Shown: positions 16,567 to 27,494, counted from the stretch's first letter. The stretch: 64,000 nucleotides of DNA from an uncultured Alistipes sp. (GCA_947591475.1 CANQDE010000004.1:176330-240329); one strand, 5' to 3'. The notes: a model not told the origin generated them from the letters alone. Program-made: numbers and translations.

Positions 16567-17151
16567 ATGAATAAATTTTTCGTTCTCCGCAGCGTCGCTC
16601 CCACCGCCATTTCCGTCCTTGCCGCTGCCCTTACACTCGTTTTTGTCCTTCTGGTTGCCCCGAGCGTCTGCACGCCCGATAACCCGCCCGACACCGACCG
16701 CCGCCAAGGCATTGATTGGACGGCTTCGGTCGCCGACAGCCTGCCGATCAGCTACTTCGTCGAATGGGCTGAAACTGCGGCGGACGAATATGCGGGAATC
16801 TCCTTCCTTGTCGGGGAGCGCTACTGGCAAGAGGAAAACGACCCCGCGCAAGCTTGCATCTGGTGGCGCAAGGCCGCCGAAATGGGCCATGCTGCTGCCC
16901 AAGAACGGTTGGGCAGTGCCTATCTGGCCGGCATGGGCGTCGAGGCCAATCCGCAGGAGGGGTTCCGCTGGCTGCTTCGGGCGGCGAAGCAAGGCGATGT
17001 GAAAGCGCAATGTTCGGTAGCTGAGTGCTATTCGTCGGGTAAAATCGTCGAACAGAGCGATGTGAAGTGCATCTATTGGTTGAGCAAGGCCGAGGCGCAG
17101 GGCTCCGAATGGGCGGCGGAGCGTTTGCGCGAGCTGAAAGTTTATTATTAA
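16567..17151 (+). CDS. Sel1-repeat protein with N-terminal membrane anchor or signal
   Basis: A 194-residue protein. An N-terminal hydrophobic stretch (about 15-34) acts as signal or anchor; two or three Sel1-like repeats follow. Repeat cores are visible as ACIWWRKAAEMGHAAAQERLG near residue 98, GFRWLLRAAKQGDVKAQ near 134 and CIYWLSKAEAQGSEWAA near 170. Sel1 repeats are alpha/alpha solenoids that mediate protein-protein contacts, usually in the periplasm or envelope. The ATG at 16567 is preferred to the longer frame from 16465, which would put 34 unlikely residues before the signal. It stands alone between the hairpin repeats and the ribosomal superoperon; no partner is evident. Confidence 0.75.
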   Translation: MNKFFVLRSVAPTAISVLAAALTLVFVLLVAPSVCTPDNPPDTDRRQGIDWTASVADSLPISYFVEWAETAADEYAGISFLVGERYWQEENDPAQACIWWRKAAEMGHAAAQERLGSAYLAGMGVEANPQEGFRWLLRAAKQGDVKAQCSVAECYSSGKIVEQSDVKCIYWLSKAEAQGSEWAAERLRELKVYY

Positions 17152-17310
17152 CTGATTTTCATGCTATTATAACTCTATTTGCTACCTTATTATAAGTGTT
17201 GTCTTATATAAATAAAAATTCTATCGGGAAAAAGTATCGAAAATCGCACAAAATTCTGAATCACGGCGCGAAAAAGAGCTGCCTTTTTATGGGATTTCAA
17301 AAAAAATCGC

Positions 17311-17318
17311 TACCTTTG
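17311..17318 (+). promoter_or_regulatory. -7 element of the ribosomal superoperon
   Basis: TACCTTTG at 17311-17318 fits TAnnTTTG, 57 bases before the rpsL ATG at 17376, in an AT-rich stretch. No clear TTG is placed 19-20 bases upstream. The 224-base gap 17152-17375 holds nothing else recognisable. Confidence 0.6.
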
Positions 17319-17375
17319 CAGTCCATTTTGGACAATGGAAATAGATTTTTTAACCATTAAAGGACAGTTTAAGAA

Positions 17376-17756
17376 ATGCCAACTATTCAACAGTTAGTGA
17401 GAAACGGCCGCGTTTCGTTGGTGGACAAATCCAAGTCTCCCGCTCTGGCCGCTTGTCCGCAACGCCGTGGCGTTTGTACCCGTGTCTACACGACGACCCC
17501 CAAAAAGCCTAATTCGGCTATGCGTAAAGTCGCCCGTGTCCGGCTGACCAACGGCAAGGAGGTCAATGCGTACATCCCGGGCGAAGGACACAATCTGCAA
17601 GAGCACTCCATCGTATTGGTGCGCGGCGGTCGTGTGAAGGACCTCCCGGGTGTGCGTTATCACCTCGTGCGCGGTGCGCTCGATGCAGCCGGCGTGGACG
17701 GTCGTCGTCAGCGTCGCTCGAAGTACGGAGCCAAACGCCCCAAAGCCGGCAAATAA
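17376..17756 (+). CDS. rpsL: 30S ribosomal protein S12
   Basis: A 126-residue S12, which helps monitor codon-anticodon pairing in the A site. The conserved loop [11 protein letters not shown] near residue 42 and [13 protein letters not shown] near residue 85 are intact. The two lysines whose mutation gives streptomycin resistance in other species are both present, and the adjacent Asp is the usual methylthiolation site. First gene of the str part of the operon; rpsG follows after 87 bases. Confidence 0.98.
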   Translation: MPTIQQLVRNGRVSLVDKSKSPALAACPQRRGVCTRVYTTTPKKPNSAMRKVARVRLTNGKEVNAYIPGEGHNLQEHSIVLVRGGRVKDLPGVRYHLVRGALDAAGVDGRRQRRSKYGAKRPKAGK

Positions 17757-17843
17757 TCATTAATTAACTCAGTTCGAATTCGAACGTTTGAACAAGGTCG
17801 GTCGGAATGACCGATCGCACAAGAAAAAAACAAGCAACAAGCA

Positions 17844-18320
17844 ATGAGAAAAGCTAAGCCAAGAAAGCGAATTCTACTTCCGGATCCCAAGTTCGGAGAC
17901 GTGGCCGTTACCCGTTTCGTGAACAACCTTATGCTGGATGGTAAGAAGAGTATTGCCTACACGATTTTCTACGATTCGTTGGAGCTCGTCGGCAAGAAGA
18001 TGAAGGATGCTGATAAATCTCCGTTGGAAATCTGGAAACAGGCCCTTGAGAACATCACGCCCCAAGTCGAAGTGAAATCGAAGCGTATCGGCGGTGCGAC
18101 TTTCCAAGTACCGATGGAGGTTCGTCCGGAGCGCAAGATTTCTATTTCCATGAAAAACCTTGTCCTCTTCTCCCGCAAGCGCGCCGGAAAGACCATGGCC
18201 GACAAACTCGCTGCCGAGATCATCGATGCCTACAACCAGCAGGGTGCCGCCTTCAAACGCAAGGAGGAGATGCACCGCATGGCCGAGGCCAACAAGGCAT
18301 TCGCTCACTTCAGATTCTAA
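17844..18320 (+). CDS. rpsG: 30S ribosomal protein S7
   Basis: A 158-residue S7, the primary 16S 3'-domain binder and assembly initiator of the 30S head. The opening [24 protein letters not shown] near residue 30, [13 protein letters not shown] near 76 and [16 protein letters not shown] at the end are typical. Length matches the Bacteroidota form. It is followed 15 bases later by fusA, the standard str order. Confidence 0.98.
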   Translation: MRKAKPRKRILLPDPKFGDVAVTRFVNNLMLDGKKSIAYTIFYDSLELVGKKMKDADKSPLEIWKQALENITPQVEVKSKRIGGATFQVPMEVRPERKISISMKNLVLFSRKRAGKTMADKLAAEIIDAYNQQGAAFKRKEEMHRMAEANKAFAHFRF

Positions 18321-18335
18321 AAACAAGACGCAAAG

Positions 18336-20450
18336 ATGGCAACCAGAGATTTGCATTATACCCGCAATATCGGCATCATGGCCCACATCGATGCCGGTAA
18401 GACCACCACGTCGGAGCGTATCCTCTTCTACACCGGCAAGACCCACAAGATCGGCGAGGTGCACGAGGGCGGCGCTACGATGGACTGGATGGTGCAGGAG
18501 CAGGAACGCGGCATCACGATTACGTCGGCCGCTACCACCGCATTCTGGCACTACAAGGATCATCAGTATCAGATCAACTTGATCGATACCCCGGGACACG
18601 TCGATTTTACGGTCGAGGTGGAACGTTCGTTGCGTGTGTTGGACGGCGCGATCGCTACGTTCTGTGCGGTCGGCGGCGTAGAGCCCCAGTCGGAAACCGT
18701 TTGGCGTCAGGCCGATAAATACAATGTCCCGCGTATCGGTTACGTCAACAAGATGGACCGCACGGGTGCCGATTTCCTGTCGGTGTGCGCTCAAATCAAG
18801 GAGCATTTCGGTGCGACGGCTCTGCCGGTCGTGCTGCCGATCGGTTCCGAGGACAAGTTCGAGGGACTGGTAGACCTTATATATAATAATGCGATTTATT
18901 ACTTCGATGACAAGACCGTCCGCGATAACTTCGAGTTGCGTGATATTCCCGAGTCGATGAAGGCCGAAGCCGCCGAGTGGCGTGCGAAGCTCATCGAGGA
19001 GGTCGCAGCGACCGACGAAGCGCTGATGGAGAAGTTCTTCGAAGACCCCAATTCGATTACCCCCGACGAACTGCTCGCAGCCATTCGCAAGGCGACGATC
19101 TCCATGCAGATCGTGCCGATGCTCTGCGGCTCGTCGTTCCACAACAAGGGTGTGCAGAAGTTGCTCGACTATGTGATGGCTTTTCTGCCGTCGCCGCTCG
19201 ATGTGCCCCCCGTCAAGGGTCTCAATCCCAAGACCGAGGCCGAAGAGGTGCGTCATGCCAAGGAAGACGATCCGTTCTGCGGTTTGGCTTTCAAAATTGC
19301 CACCGACCCGTTCGTAGGCCGTTTGGCTTTCGTCCGCGTTTACTCGGGTAAGCTCGACGCCGGTTCCTACGTGCTCAACGCTCGCAGCGGCAAGCGCGAA
19401 CGCATCAGCCGTATCTATCAGATGCACGCCAACAAGCAGAACCCCATGGAGACCGTTACGGCCGGCGATATTTGCGCTGCCGTAGGTTTCAAGGAGATCC
19501 GCACGGGCGATACGCTCTGCGCCGAAAACGCTCCTATCGTGCTGGAACAGATGACGTTCCCCGAACCGGTGATCGGTTTGGCCGTAGAGCCCAAGACGCA
19601 GAAAGACCTCGATAAGCTGGGCATCGCACTCGGCAAGCTGGCCGAGGAAGACCCCACCTTCACGGTGCATACCGACGAGGATTCGGGCCAGACCGTCATC
19701 AGCGGTATGGGTGAGTTGCACCTCGACATCATCGTCGACCGTCTGCGCCGCGAATTCGGCGTCGAAATCAACCAAGGCGCTCCGCAGGTGAACTATAAGG
19801 AGGCGCTGACCAAGACCGTACAGCATCGCGAAGTCTTCAAGAAGCAGACCGGCGGTCGTGGTAAGTTCGCCGACATCATCTTCGAAATCGGCCCTGCCGA
19901 AGAGGGTAAGATGGGCTTGACGTTCGTCGATGAAGTCAAGGGCGGTAACATTCCGAAGGAGTTCATCCCGTCGGTACAGAAGGGCTTCGAGGCCGCTATG
20001 GCCAACGGTGCGCTTGCCGGCTACAAGATGGACTCGATGAAGGTTACCTTGAAGGACGGTTCGTTCCACCCCGTCGACTCCGACCAGTTGTCGTTCGAAA
20101 TCGCTGCCCGCAACGGGTATCGTGCGGCTGCTCCGAAAGCCGGTTCGGTGATTATGGAGCCGATCATGAGCGTCGAGGTCGTAACGCCCGAGGAGAATAT
20201 GGGCGACATCATCGGCGACCTGAACAAGCGTCGCGGTCAGATCACCGGCATGGAGTCGAAAGGCACCGCCCGGGTGGTCAAGGCTAAAGTGCCGCTGGCA
20301 GAGATGTTCGGCTATGTAACCGTGCTGCGTACGATTTCGTCGGGCCGCGCAACGTCGTCGATGGAGTTCTCGCACTTCGAGGAGGTTCCCGCCAACTTGG
20401 CCAAGGAGATCATCGAAAAGGCGAGCGGTAAACGTAAGGATATAGAATAA
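18336..20450 (+). CDS. fusA: elongation factor G
   Basis: A 704-residue translocation GTPase. G-domain motifs are all present: [10 protein letters not shown] (G1), [10 protein letters not shown] (switch I/G2), DTPGH (G3), NKMD (G4). Domains II-V follow, with the conserved GMGELHLDI near residue 453 and ARNGYR near 590. It moves tRNAs and mRNA after peptide bond formation. Length and order agree with the canonical EF-G. It lies between rpsG and rpsJ, with only 8 bases to rpsJ, which joins the str and S10 clusters. Confidence 0.98.
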   Translation: MATRDLHYTRNIGIMAHIDAGKTTTSERILFYTGKTHKIGEVHEGGATMDWMVQEQERGITITSAATTAFWHYKDHQYQINLIDTPGHVDFTVEVERSLRVLDGAIATFCAVGGVEPQSETVWRQADKYNVPRIGYVNKMDRTGADFLSVCAQIKEHFGATALPVVLPIGSEDKFEGLVDLIYNNAIYYFDDKTVRDNFELRDIPESMKAEAAEWRAKLIEEVAATDEALMEKFFEDPNSITPDELLAAIRKATISMQIVPMLCGSSFHNKGVQKLLDYVMAFLPSPLDVPPVKGLNPKTEAEEVRHAKEDDPFCGLAFKIATDPFVGRLAFVRVYSGKLDAGSYVLNARSGKRERISRIYQMHANKQNPMETVTAGDICAAVGFKEIRTGDTLCAENAPIVLEQMTFPEPVIGLAVEPKTQKDLDKLGIALGKLAEEDPTFTVHTDEDSGQTVISGMGELHLDIIVDRLRREFGVEINQGAPQVNYKEALTKTVQHREVFKKQTGGRGKFADIIFEIGPAEEGKMGLTFVDEVKGGNIPKEFIPSVQKGFEAAMANGALAGYKMDSMKVTLKDGSFHPVDSDQLSFEIAARNGYRAAAPKAGSVIMEPIMSVEVVTPEENMGDIIGDLNKRRGQITGMESKGTARVVKAKVPLAEMFGYVTVLRTISSGRATSSMEFSHFEEVPANLAKEIIEKASGKRKDIE

Positions 20451-20458
20451 GCAAGTAT

Positions 20459-20764
20459 ATGAACCAGAAAATCAGAATCAAATTAAAGTCGTTCGATCAC
20501 AATCTCGTGGACAAATCGTCCGAGAAGATCGTAAAGACGGTGAAGAGCACGGGTGCTGTCGTCAGCGGCCCGGTGCCCCTTCCGACGCACAAGCAGATTT
20601 TTACGGTGAACCGCTCGACCTTCGTCAACAAGAAGGCCCGCGAGCAGTTCCAGCTCTGCACCTTCAAGCGCATCTTGGACATCTATTCGTCGACGCCCAA
20701 AACCATCGACGCATTGATGAAATTGGAGTTGCCTTCGGGTGTCGAGGTCGAAATCAAGGTGTGA
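20459..20764 (+). CDS. rpsJ: 30S ribosomal protein S10 (NusE)
   Basis: A 101-residue S10, part of the 30S head and, as NusE, of transcription antitermination complexes with NusB. The core [14 protein letters not shown] and the segment [15 protein letters not shown] are diagnostic. It starts 8 bases after fusA. A 138-base gap before rplC follows, unusually long inside this cluster. Confidence 0.98.
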   Translation: MNQKIRIKLKSFDHNLVDKSSEKIVKTVKSTGAVVSGPVPLPTHKQIFTVNRSTFVNKKAREQFQLCTFKRILDIYSSTPKTIDALMKLELPSGVEVEIKV

Positions 20765-20902
20765 TAACGGGGTAGGCGAGGATGCCGGTGCGAACGAAAC
20801 TTGCATGAGCGAGGACTGCTCACGTGTTCGGACATCGCGCGCATCTTCGTTACGAATCCCCATCGTATTGCAAAAATAGCTGTAAAACAACAACTAATAA
20901 CA
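20765..20902 (+). other. 138-base leader between rpsJ and rplC
   Basis: A GC-rich first part with several possible short stems and an AT-rich end (AAAATAGCTGTAAAACAACAAC) before the rplC ATG. The frame that reads into rplC from 20801 has no conserved residues and is treated as non-coding. A ribosomal-protein autoregulatory leader is possible, since L4 controls S10 operons in Proteobacteria, but no known motif is recognised. Confidence 0.3.
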
Positions 20903-21517
20903 ATGTCAGGACTTATTGGAAAGAAAATCGGAATGACTTCCGTTTACAGTGCCGAGGGTAAGAACATACCATGCACTGTCATTGAAGCTGGTCCGTGTGT
21001 GGTTACGCAAATCAAAACCGTCGAGAAGGACTCCTACGAGGCGGTGCAGATTGCCTATGACGAGAAAAGCGAAAAACACACCAGCAACAGTTTGTTAGGA
21101 CACTTCAAGAAAGCCGGCACCACCCCGAAACGCAAATTGGCGGAGTTCAAGGGGATGCCCGAAGTGGCTCTCGGCGACACGCTCACCGTAGATATGTTCT
21201 CGGAGGAGGACTGGGTCGACGTGACCGGGATTTCGAAAGGCAAGGGCTTCCAAGGCGTCGTGAAGCGTCATGGCTTCGGCGGCGTCGGTGGCCAGACTCA
21301 CGGCCAGCACAACCGTCAGCGCAAACCCGGTTCGTTGGGCGCATCGTCTTATCCGTCGCGCGTGTTCCCGGGCAAACGTCTGCCGGGCCGCATGGGCGGT
21401 GAACAAGTCAAGGTCTTGAACCTGCGTGTATTGAAAATTATTCCCGAAAGCAACCTCATCCTCGTGAAAGGTTCCATTCCGGGAGCGAAAGGTGCTTATT
21501 TAACGATTGAGAAGTAG
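20903..21517 (+). CDS. rplC: 50S ribosomal protein L3
   Basis: A 204-residue L3, a primary 23S rRNA binder reaching the peptidyl transferase centre. [14 protein letters not shown] opens the protein. The loop [16 protein letters not shown] near residue 130 and [12 protein letters not shown] near 153 are the conserved rRNA-contact region; the Gln in GGQ is methylated in many bacteria. ATG 20903 is used because homology begins there. One base separates its stop from rplD. Confidence 0.97.
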   Translation: MSGLIGKKIGMTSVYSAEGKNIPCTVIEAGPCVVTQIKTVEKDSYEAVQIAYDEKSEKHTSNSLLGHFKKAGTTPKRKLAEFKGMPEVALGDTLTVDMFSEEDWVDVTGISKGKGFQGVVKRHGFGGVGGQTHGQHNRQRKPGSLGASSYPSRVFPGKRLPGRMGGEQVKVLNLRVLKIIPESNLILVKGSIPGAKGAYLTIEK

Positions 21518-21518
21518 T

Positions 21519-22145
21519 ATGGAATTAGCTGTATTGAATGCCCAAGGAAATGAAACGGGTCGCAAGGTAGTCCTTTCGGATGCCGTTTTCGGCGTGGAGG
21601 CTAATGACCACGCTATCTATCTCGATGTGAAGCAGTATCTCGCCGATCAGCGTCAGGGTACCCACAAATCGAAGCAGCGCAACGAGGTTGCCGGTTCGAC
21701 CCGCAAGCTCAAACGTCAGAAAGATACTGGTGGCGCCCGTTCGGGTAGCATCCTGTCGCCGTTGTTCCCGGGCGGCGGTCGTGTATTCGGCCCCGTGCCC
21801 CGCGATTACAGCTTCAAACTCAACAAGAAGCTCAAGCAGTTGGCTCGTCGCAGTGCATTGACCTACAAGGCTCAGGCCGGTGCCATCAGCGTCGTCGAAG
21901 CGTTGAAGTACGAAGCTCCGAAGACCAAGAACGTCGTAGCGTTGGCTGGCGCATTGAAAGTGGATGACAAGAAGGTGTTGCTGGTTCTTCCCGAATCGAA
22001 TGCCAATCTCCAGCTTTCGTGCCGCAACCTGCCCTACGTGAAACCCGTGCTGGCGCAGAACCTCTGCACCTACGACGTGATGAACGCTTCGGCGATCGTT
22101 CTGGTCGAGGGTGCCGAGCAGATTTTGAATACGATGTTAGCTTAA
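21519..22145 (+). CDS. rplD: 50S ribosomal protein L4
   Basis: A 208-residue L4 lining the exit tunnel. The tunnel loop is visible as [15 protein letters not shown] and [17 protein letters not shown] (about residues 65-100). L4 also represses its own operon in enteric bacteria; whether that holds here is unknown. The ATG at 21519 directly follows the rplC stop; an upstream in-frame start at 21507 would overlap rplC and lacks support. Confidence 0.97.
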   Translation: MELAVLNAQGNETGRKVVLSDAVFGVEANDHAIYLDVKQYLADQRQGTHKSKQRNEVAGSTRKLKRQKDTGGARSGSILSPLFPGGGRVFGPVPRDYSFKLNKKLKQLARRSALTYKAQAGAISVVEALKYEAPKTKNVVALAGALKVDDKKVLLVLPESNANLQLSCRNLPYVKPVLAQNLCTYDVMNASAIVLVEGAEQILNTMLA

Positions 22146-22160
22146 AAACGCAAGAGACAA

Positions 22161-22451
22161 ATGGAAATTATTATTAAGCCGGTTCTGACCGAGAAAATGA
22201 CGATTCAGGGCGAAAAGTTGAATCGCTACGGTTTTATCGTTGACGTGAGGGCTAACAAGCTGCAAATTCGCAATGCCGTAGAACAGATGTACAACGTCGT
22301 CGTAACCGATGTCAACACCGTGAACTACATGGGCAAACAGAAAAGCCGCTACACCAAAGCGGGCCTTCTGGAAGGGCGTGCCAACAACTACAAGAAGGCT
22401 ATCGTAACCCTGAAAGAGGGAGACAAGATCGATTTTTACAGTAATATCTAA
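22161..22451 (+). CDS. rplW: 50S ribosomal protein L23
   Basis: A 96-residue L23 at the tunnel exit, docking site for trigger factor and [16 protein letters not shown] at the start and the basic loop [16 protein letters not shown] near residue 55 are typical. Sits between rplD (15 bases) and rplB (5 bases). Confidence 0.97.
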   Translation: MEIIIKPVLTEKMTIQGEKLNRYGFIVDVRANKLQIRNAVEQMYNVVVTDVNTVNYMGKQKSRYTKAGLLEGRANNYKKAIVTLKEGDKIDFYSNI

Positions 22452-22456
22452 CGAAG

Positions 22457-23281
22457 ATGGCAGTAAGAAAATTCAAACCTGTAACCGCAGGTACGCGACA
22501 CAAGATAATCGGCACGTTCGACGAAATCACGAAGAGCACGCCGGAAAAATCGCTGCTCAGCCCCAAGAAAAGCACGGGCGGACGTAACAACAACGGCAAG
22601 ATGACCGTACGCTACATCGGCGGCGGCCACAAGCAGATGTATCGTCTGATCGACTTCAAACGTGCCAAAGACGGGGTCGCTGCAACTGTGAAATCGATCG
22701 AGTACGATCCCAATCGTACGGCTCGCATTGCACTTTTGGTATATGCCGACGGCGTGAAGAGCTACATCCTCGCACCGAACGGCCTCCAAGTGGGCCAAAC
22801 CGTGATGAGCGGCGCAACAGCTGCTCCCGAAGTGGGCAACACGCTCTTTTTGAGCGATATTCCGCTCGGTACGGTCATCCACAATATCGAACTCTACCCC
22901 GGCCAAGGCGCAGCGATCGCCCGTTCCGCCGGTTCGTATGCTCAACTGCTGGCACGCGAAGGCAAATTCGCCATCATCAAGCTGCCTTCGGGTGAGACTC
23001 GTATGGTACTCGTAACTTGCCGCGCTACGGTGGGTGTCGTGTCGAACATCGACCACAACCTCGAAAGCTCGGGCAAGGCCGGTCGTGAACGTTGGCTGGG
23101 TCGCCGTCCCCACAACCGTGGTGTCGTCATGAACCCGGTCGATCACCCGATGGGTGGTGGCGAAGGCCGTGCTTCCGGCGGTCATCCCCGTTCGCGCAAG
23201 GGTCTGTTGGCTAAGGGTTACAAGACGCGCAACCCGAAGAAGACGACCTCGAAATTTATTATTTCCCGTAAGAAAAAATAA
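22457..23281 (+). CDS. rplB: 50S ribosomal protein L2
   Basis: A 274-residue L2, essential for subunit joining and peptidyl transferase activity. The conserved late loop [18 protein letters not shown] near residue 226 contains the histidine implicated in catalysis. [14 protein letters not shown] near residue 55 and the basic tail KFIISRKKK are as expected. Length matches the family. Confidence 0.98.
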   Translation: MAVRKFKPVTAGTRHKIIGTFDEITKSTPEKSLLSPKKSTGGRNNNGKMTVRYIGGGHKQMYRLIDFKRAKDGVAATVKSIEYDPNRTARIALLVYADGVKSYILAPNGLQVGQTVMSGATAAPEVGNTLFLSDIPLGTVIHNIELYPGQGAAIARSAGSYAQLLAREGKFAIIKLPSGETRMVLVTCRATVGVVSNIDHNLESSGKAGRERWLGRRPHNRGVVMNPVDHPMGGGEGRASGGHPRSRKGLLAKGYKTRNPKKTTSKFIISRKKK

Positions 23282-23297
23282 TTAAAAAGAGTACATA

Positions 23298-23567
23298 ATG
23301 AGCCGTTCATTGAAAAAAGGACCGTATATCGACCCGAAGCTCGAAGCGAAAGTTTCCGCTCAGGCCGAAAGCAACAAGAAATCGGTCATCAAAACTTGGT
23401 CGCGCGCAAGTATGATTTCGCCCGAATTCGTCGGGCAGACGATTGCCGTGCATAACGGAAACAAGTTCATTCCGGTCTACGTTACGGAAAATATGGTAGG
23501 GCACAAACTCGGCGAGTTCGCTCCTACGCGCAACTTCCGCGGCCACGCAGGTAACAAGAAAAAATAG
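23298..23567 (+). CDS. rpsS: 30S ribosomal protein S19
   Basis: An 89-residue S19, forming a head complex with S13. [11 protein letters not shown] at the start, [13 protein letters not shown] near residue 34 and [15 protein letters not shown] near 66 are the family motifs. Complete; 16 bases after rplB. Confidence 0.98.
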   Translation: MSRSLKKGPYIDPKLEAKVSAQAESNKKSVIKTWSRASMISPEFVGQTIAVHNGNKFIPVYVTENMVGHKLGEFAPTRNFRGHAGNKKK

Positions 23568-23574
23568 GTAGAAA

Positions 23575-23985
23575 ATGGGTGCAAGAAAAGCAAATAGAGC
23601 CGAGAAAATCAAGGCTGAAAAGAAGCAGAAGGCAATAGCCGTTCTGCGCGATTGCCCGACCTCTCCCCGTAAGATGCGCTTGGTGGCCGACATCATCCGC
23701 GGCGTGGAGATCAACAAGGCGCTGGGCATCCTCCGTTACTCGAAAAAGGAGGCATCGATCCGTATGGAGAAGCTCCTCAAGTCGGCGATCGCCAACTGGG
23801 AGGCCAAGAACGAGGGCGAAAGCCTCGAGAGCACCGCTCTTTGCGTGAAAGAGGTGTTCGTCGACGGAGGCCGTATGCTGAAACGCATTCAAGCCGCTCC
23901 GCGGGGTCGCGCGCATCGCATTCGCAAACGTTCGAACCACGTAACGATCGTGGTCGACAAATTGGTAACCGTAGAAAACAAGTAA
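23575..23985 (+). CDS. rplV: 50S ribosomal protein L22
   Basis: A 136-residue L22 that spans the exit tunnel wall. The conserved core [17 protein letters not shown] begins near residue 26, and the tunnel beta-hairpin with [20 protein letters not shown] lies near residue 102. A lysine-rich N-terminal extension of about 25 residues makes it longer than the about 110-residue enteric form, as usual in Bacteroidota. Five bases precede rpsC. Confidence 0.97.
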   Translation: MGARKANRAEKIKAEKKQKAIAVLRDCPTSPRKMRLVADIIRGVEINKALGILRYSKKEASIRMEKLLKSAIANWEAKNEGESLESTALCVKEVFVDGGRMLKRIQAAPRGRAHRIRKRSNHVTIVVDKLVTVENK

Positions 23986-23989
23986 TCAG

Positions 23990-24742
23990 ATGGGACAGAA
24001 AGTTAATCCGATAGCAAATCGACTCGGGATCACCCGCGGTTGGGACTCCAACTGGTTCGGCGGCAAGAACTTCTCCGACAAATTGGTCGAGGATGCCAAG
24101 ATCCGCAAATATCTGAATGTCCGTCTTCAGAAGGCAAGCATCTCGAAAATCATCATCGAGCGCACGCTGAAGCTGGTTACGGTTACCATTTCGACCGCTC
24201 GTCCGGGCATCATCATCGGCAAAGGCGGCCAAGAGGTCGACAAACTGAAAGAGGAGTTGAAGAAACTCACCGGCAAGGAGATTCAGATCAATATCTTCGA
24301 GGTGAAGCGTCCCGAGGTGGATGCCGTCATCGTGGGCCAGAACATCGCCCGTCAGTTGGAAGGCCGCGTGTCGTTCCGCCGTGCGGTGAAGACCGCTGTT
24401 GCTTCGACGATGCGCATGGGCGCCGAAGGTATCAAAGTTCAGGTTTCCGGCCGTGTCGGCGGCGCCGAAATGGCTCGTACGGAGACGGTCAAAGAGGGTC
24501 GTATTCCGTTGCATACGTTCCGTGCCGACATCGATTACAGCCTGACCGAGGCGCTCACCAAGGTAGGTATCTTAGGCGTGAAGGTCTGGATCTGCGAGGG
24601 TACGGTTTACGGCAAACGCGACCTCTTCGAAATCGCAGGCGCTTCGGCACAGTCGTTCTCGGGCGAGCGCGGCGAACGTCGCGGCGGCCGTGGCGATCGC
24701 GGAGACCGTCGGGGCGGACGCCGTCGCAACAATAACAAGTAA
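23990..24742 (+). CDS. rpsC: 30S ribosomal protein S3
   Basis: A 250-residue S3 at the mRNA entry channel. The KH domain loop [14 protein letters not shown] lies near residue 75 and the C-terminal domain includes [11 protein letters not shown] near 160. After about residue 218 there is an Arg/Gly/Asp-rich tail ([19 protein letters not shown]) that is longer and more repetitive than in enteric S3 and is likely disordered and RNA-binding. Tail presence is seen; its role is inference. Confidence 0.97.
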   Translation: MGQKVNPIANRLGITRGWDSNWFGGKNFSDKLVEDAKIRKYLNVRLQKASISKIIIERTLKLVTVTISTARPGIIIGKGGQEVDKLKEELKKLTGKEIQINIFEVKRPEVDAVIVGQNIARQLEGRVSFRRAVKTAVASTMRMGAEGIKVQVSGRVGGAEMARTETVKEGRIPLHTFRADIDYSLTEALTKVGILGVKVWICEGTVYGKRDLFEIAGASAQSFSGERGERRGGRGDRGDRRGGRRRNNNK

Positions 24743-24768
24743 GTCGGACTTCTTAAAGCAAAACGAAC

Positions 24769-25197
24769 ATGTTACAGCCGAAAAAGACAAAATTCAGAAG
24801 AATGCAGAAGGGCCGTATGAAGGGTTTGGCTCAAAGAGGTAACCAACTTGCATACGGATCGTTCGCCATCAAGGCACTCGAATCGACGTGGATCACGGGT
24901 CGTCAGATCGAGGCGGCACGTCAGGCCATCACCCGTTACATGAAGCGTGAAGGCCAGTTGTGGATCCGCATCTTCCCCGATAAACCCATCACGAAAAAGC
25001 CTGCCGAGGTGCGTATGGGTAAAGGTAAAGGTAATCCCGAAGGATTCGTAGCCCCCGTAACGCCGGGTCGCATTCTCTTCGAGGCAGAGGGCGTGCCTTT
25101 GGCAGTGGCTCAGGAAGCCCTGCGTCTGGGTGCCCAGAAACTGCCGATCACTACCAAATTTATCGTAAGACGTGATTACGTCGAAACCACAATTTAA
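24769..25197 (+). CDS. rplP: 50S ribosomal protein L16
   Basis: A 142-residue L16 near the A-site tRNA elbow. [18 protein letters not shown] at the start, [20 protein letters not shown] near residue 33, and [17 protein letters not shown] near 82 (whose Arg is hydroxylated in E. coli) are canonical. Precedes rpmC by 12 bases. Confidence 0.98.
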   Translation: MLQPKKTKFRRMQKGRMKGLAQRGNQLAYGSFAIKALESTWITGRQIEAARQAITRYMKREGQLWIRIFPDKPITKKPAEVRMGKGKGNPEGFVAPVTPGRILFEAEGVPLAVAQEALRLGAQKLPITTKFIVRRDYVETTI

Positions 25198-25209
25198 GGG
25201 AACCGCAAG

Positions 25210-25401
25210 ATGAAAAGTGCAGAAATCAAGGATATTGCGACCAAAGACCTCGTGGAGCGCATCGCCGCCGAAAAGGCCCAGTTGGCGAAACTGAAGGTGC
25301 AACATGCCGTCTCGCCGGTCGAGAATCCCTCCATCATCAAGAAAAACCGCAGAGATATAGCTCGTATGCTGACAATTCTGCGTCAAAGAAACGCTAAATA
25401 A
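25210..25401 (+). CDS. rpmC: 50S ribosomal protein L29
   Basis: A 63-residue two-helix L29 beside L23 at the tunnel exit. [18 protein letters not shown] and the late [17 protein letters not shown] match the family. Length is normal. Confidence 0.96.
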   Translation: MKSAEIKDIATKDLVERIAAEKAQLAKLKVQHAVSPVENPSIIKKNRRDIARMLTILRQRNAK

Positions 25402-25412
25402 TTGACACGACT

Positions 25413-25667
25413 ATGGAAAGAAATCTGAGAAAAGAGCGTATCGGAGTGGTTGTCAGCAACAAAATGGCGAAAACCATTGTGGTTGCCGTAGCCCGCAAGG
25501 TGAAGCACCCGATCTATGGCAAGTTCGTCAACAAGACGACCAAGTTCGTCGCCGAGTCTTTGGACGAGACTTGCAAGGAGGGCGACACCGTCCGCATCAT
25601 GGAGACGCGCCCGCTGAGCAAGACGAAGCGTTGGAGATTAGTACAAATCATTGAAAGAGCTAAGTAG
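25413..25667 (+). CDS. rpsQ: 30S ribosomal protein S17
   Basis: An 84-residue OB-fold S17, an early 16S binder. [36 protein letters not shown] and the end [18 protein letters not shown] are diagnostic. Two bases separate it from rplN. Confidence 0.97.
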   Translation: MERNLRKERIGVVVSNKMAKTIVVAVARKVKHPIYGKFVNKTTKFVAESLDETCKEGDTVRIMETRPLSKTKRWRLVQIIERAK

Positions 25668-25669
25668 TT

Positions 25670-26035
25670 ATGATACAACAGGAAAGTAGACTCGTAGTAG
25701 CTGACAACAGCGGTGCGAAGGAGGTCCTTTGCATCCGGGTGTTGGGCGGTACCAAACGCCGCTATGCGTCCATCGGCGACAAGATCGTCGTTTCGGTCAA
25801 GAGCGCTACCCCTTCGGGCGACATCAAGAAGGGCTCGGTATCGAAGGCGGTCGTCGTGCGTACGACCAAGGAGATCAGACGTGCCAACGGTTCGTACATC
25901 CGTTTCGACGACAATGCCGTGGTACTGTTGAACAATCAGGGTGAAATTCGCGGTACGCGTATCTTCGGTCCCGTAGCGCGCGAGTTGCGCGACCAATACA
26001 TGAAGATCATCTCCCTCGCACCCGAAGTATTGTAA
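25670..26035 (+). CDS. rplN: 50S ribosomal protein L14
   Basis: A 121-residue L14, part of intersubunit bridge B8 and the binding site of silencing factor Rsf[19 protein letters not shown] at the start and [18 protein letters not shown] near residue 75 are conserved. Its stop codon TAA at 26033-26035 shares a base with an upstream candidate ATG of rplX. Confidence 0.98.
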   Translation: MIQQESRLVVADNSGAKEVLCIRVLGGTKRRYASIGDKIVVSVKSATPSGDIKKGSVSKAVVVRTTKEIRRANGSYIRFDDNAVVLLNNQGEIRGTRIFGPVARELRDQYMKIISLAPEVL

Positions 26036-26055
26036 TGTTAAAACAACAACCGTCT

Positions 26056-26373
26056 ATGAAATTACATATTAAGAAAGGGGATATGGTGCAGGTCATTGCC
26101 GGCGACAACAAAGGCAAGCAGGGCAAAGTCCTGAAGGTCGAGGTCGACAAGCAGCGCGCCATCGTCGAAGGGGTCAACCTCGTGAAGAAGGCTACCAAAC
26201 CCAATGCGCAGAACCCGCAGGGCGGCATCGTCGAAAAGGAAGCTCCGATTCATATTTCGAACATGCTCGTCCTCGATCCCAAAAGCGGCAAACCGACCAA
26301 AGTGGGGCGCAAACTCGACGAAAAAGGCAAATTAGTTCGTTACGCTAAAAAATCAGGGGAGGAGATCAAATAA
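26056..26373 (+). CDS. rplX: 50S ribosomal protein L24
   Basis: A 105-residue KOW-domain L24, an assembly initiator. [20 protein letters not shown] opens the protein and [18 protein letters not shown] lies near residue 67. ATG 26056 is preferred since homology begins there. A TAATG-overlapping ATG at 26035 would add seven residues and is a possible alternative. Its own stop overlaps the rplE ATG. Confidence 0.96.
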   Translation: MKLHIKKGDMVQVIAGDNKGKQGKVLKVEVDKQRAIVEGVNLVKKATKPNAQNPQGGIVEKEAPIHISNMLVLDPKSGKPTKVGRKLDEKGKLVRYAKKSGEEIK

Positions 26374-26930
26374 TGGCATACGTTCCTACACTCAAGACAC
26401 AGTATAAGGAGCAGATCGTTCCTGCCCTTATGAAAGAGTTCGGGTACTCGAGCATCATGCAGTGCCCCAAACTCCAGAAAATCGTCATCAATCAGGGTAT
26501 GGGTCAGGCCGTCGCCGACAAGAAACTCATCGACGTGGCCGAAGCCGAATTGACCCAGATTGCAGGTCAGAAAGCCGTGCAGACTCGTTCGCGCAAGGAT
26601 ATTTCGAACTTCAAACTGCGTAAGGGCATGCCCATCGGCGTGCGCGTAACGTTGCGCGATGCGAAGATGTACGAGTTCTTGGAGCGTCTGGTCGCTGTCG
26701 CACTGCCGCGTATCCGCGATTTCAAGGGAATCAACGAGAAGTTCGACGGTCAGGGCAACTATACCCTCGGCATTACCGAACAGATCATCTTCCCCGAAAT
26801 CGACATCGACAAGATCACCAAGATTTTCGGTATGGAGATCACCTTCGTAACCTCGGCCAAGACCGACGAAGAGGCGTATGCGCTGCTCCGCGAATTCGGC
26901 CTTCCTTTCAAAAACGCTAAAAAGAACTAA
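26373..26930 (+). CDS. rplE: 50S ribosomal protein L5
   Basis: A 185-residue L5 that binds 5S rRNA and P-site t[18 protein letters not shown] near residue 30, [19 protein letters not shown] near 68 and the late [19 protein letters not shown] are typical. It is coupled to rplX by a one-base TAATG overlap. Confidence 0.97.
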   Translation: MAYVPTLKTQYKEQIVPALMKEFGYSSIMQCPKLQKIVINQGMGQAVADKKLIDVAEAELTQIAGQKAVQTRSRKDISNFKLRKGMPIGVRVTLRDAKMYEFLERLVAVALPRIRDFKGINEKFDGQGNYTLGITEQIIFPEIDIDKITKIFGMEITFVTSAKTDEEAYALLREFGLPFKNAKKN

Positions 26931-26933
26931 GCT

Positions 26934-27230
26934 ATGGCAAAAGAATCAATGAAGGCTCGCGAGGTGAAGCGTCTGAAACTCGCCAACCGCTATGCCCACA
27001 AACGCGAAGAGATCGCTGCCAAAGTGAAAAGCGGTGAGATGGATCACGAGGAGGCTTGGATCGCCTTGTCGAAGCTGCCCCGCAACTCCAATCCTATTCG
27101 CCAGCACAATCGCTGCAAAATTACGGGTCGTCCGAAGGGCTATATCCGCCAGTTCGGTATCAGCCGTATTCAGTTCCGCGAAATGGCTTCGAAGGGCTTG
27201 ATTCCGGGCGTGAAGAAAGCCAGCTGGTAG
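26934..27230 (+). CDS. rpsN: 30S ribosomal protein S14
   Basis: A 98-residue S14 of the zinc-free long type: only one cysteine remains ([17 protein letters not shown] near residue 59), so the CxxC zinc pairs of the short form are absent. The end [17 protein letters not shown] is canonical. It should be followed closely by rpsH; instead a 626-base non-coding insertion follows. Confidence 0.97.
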   Translation: MAKESMKAREVKRLKLANRYAHKREEIAAKVKSGEMDHEEAWIALSKLPRNSNPIRQHNRCKITGRPKGYIRQFGISRIQFREMASKGLIPGVKKASW

Positions 27231-27324
27231 TGTCGGCATGCGGAGGGGGCCGGTAACGTCCGGGGCCCGAAAGCTGAAAAAGCAATTACTTACTTCTATG
27301 TACCAACGGCTCGGGAACTCGATT

Positions 27325-27440
27325 TGTTTCGGCATCCCGACCGAAGTCCCCGCCAAGGCGGGGTTTGGGGGGCAAATTTGCAAACGCGGCCCGAGGCCGC
27401 GAGGAACGGCAGTCGGATTTGCAAACAGGGCCGAGACGTT
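27325..27440 (+). repeat. dispersed palindromic repeat A, copy 2
   Basis: CCGACCGAAGTCCCCGCC, the arm pair CCCCGCC/GGCGGGG (about 27347-27365), the G6 run, the phrase CAAATTTGCAAACGCGGC and the hairpin CGGCCcgaGGCCGCG correspond to copies 1 and 3. A second GGATTTGCAAACAGGGCC follows at about 27416. It lies in the sense direction of the ribosomal operon. Confidence 0.7.
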
Positions 27441-27494
27441 GGTAAATGAGAGTATATAATCACGGCTAAAAAAGGCTTCCGACCGCCGCAGAAG

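Noticed and set aside
17874..20375. An 833-residue open frame on the minus strand opposite rpsG and fusA
   Set aside because: It mirrors the codon bias of highly expressed genes; it is full of His/Arg/Asp/Leu shadow composition and has no domain. Similar antisense frames at 8812-10290, 30529-31917, 36710-38383 and 52664-54451 are rejected for the same reason.
27238..27459. A 73-residue frame in the rpsN-rpsH gap
   Set aside because: It is a translation of repeat A; the other A copies do not preserve it.
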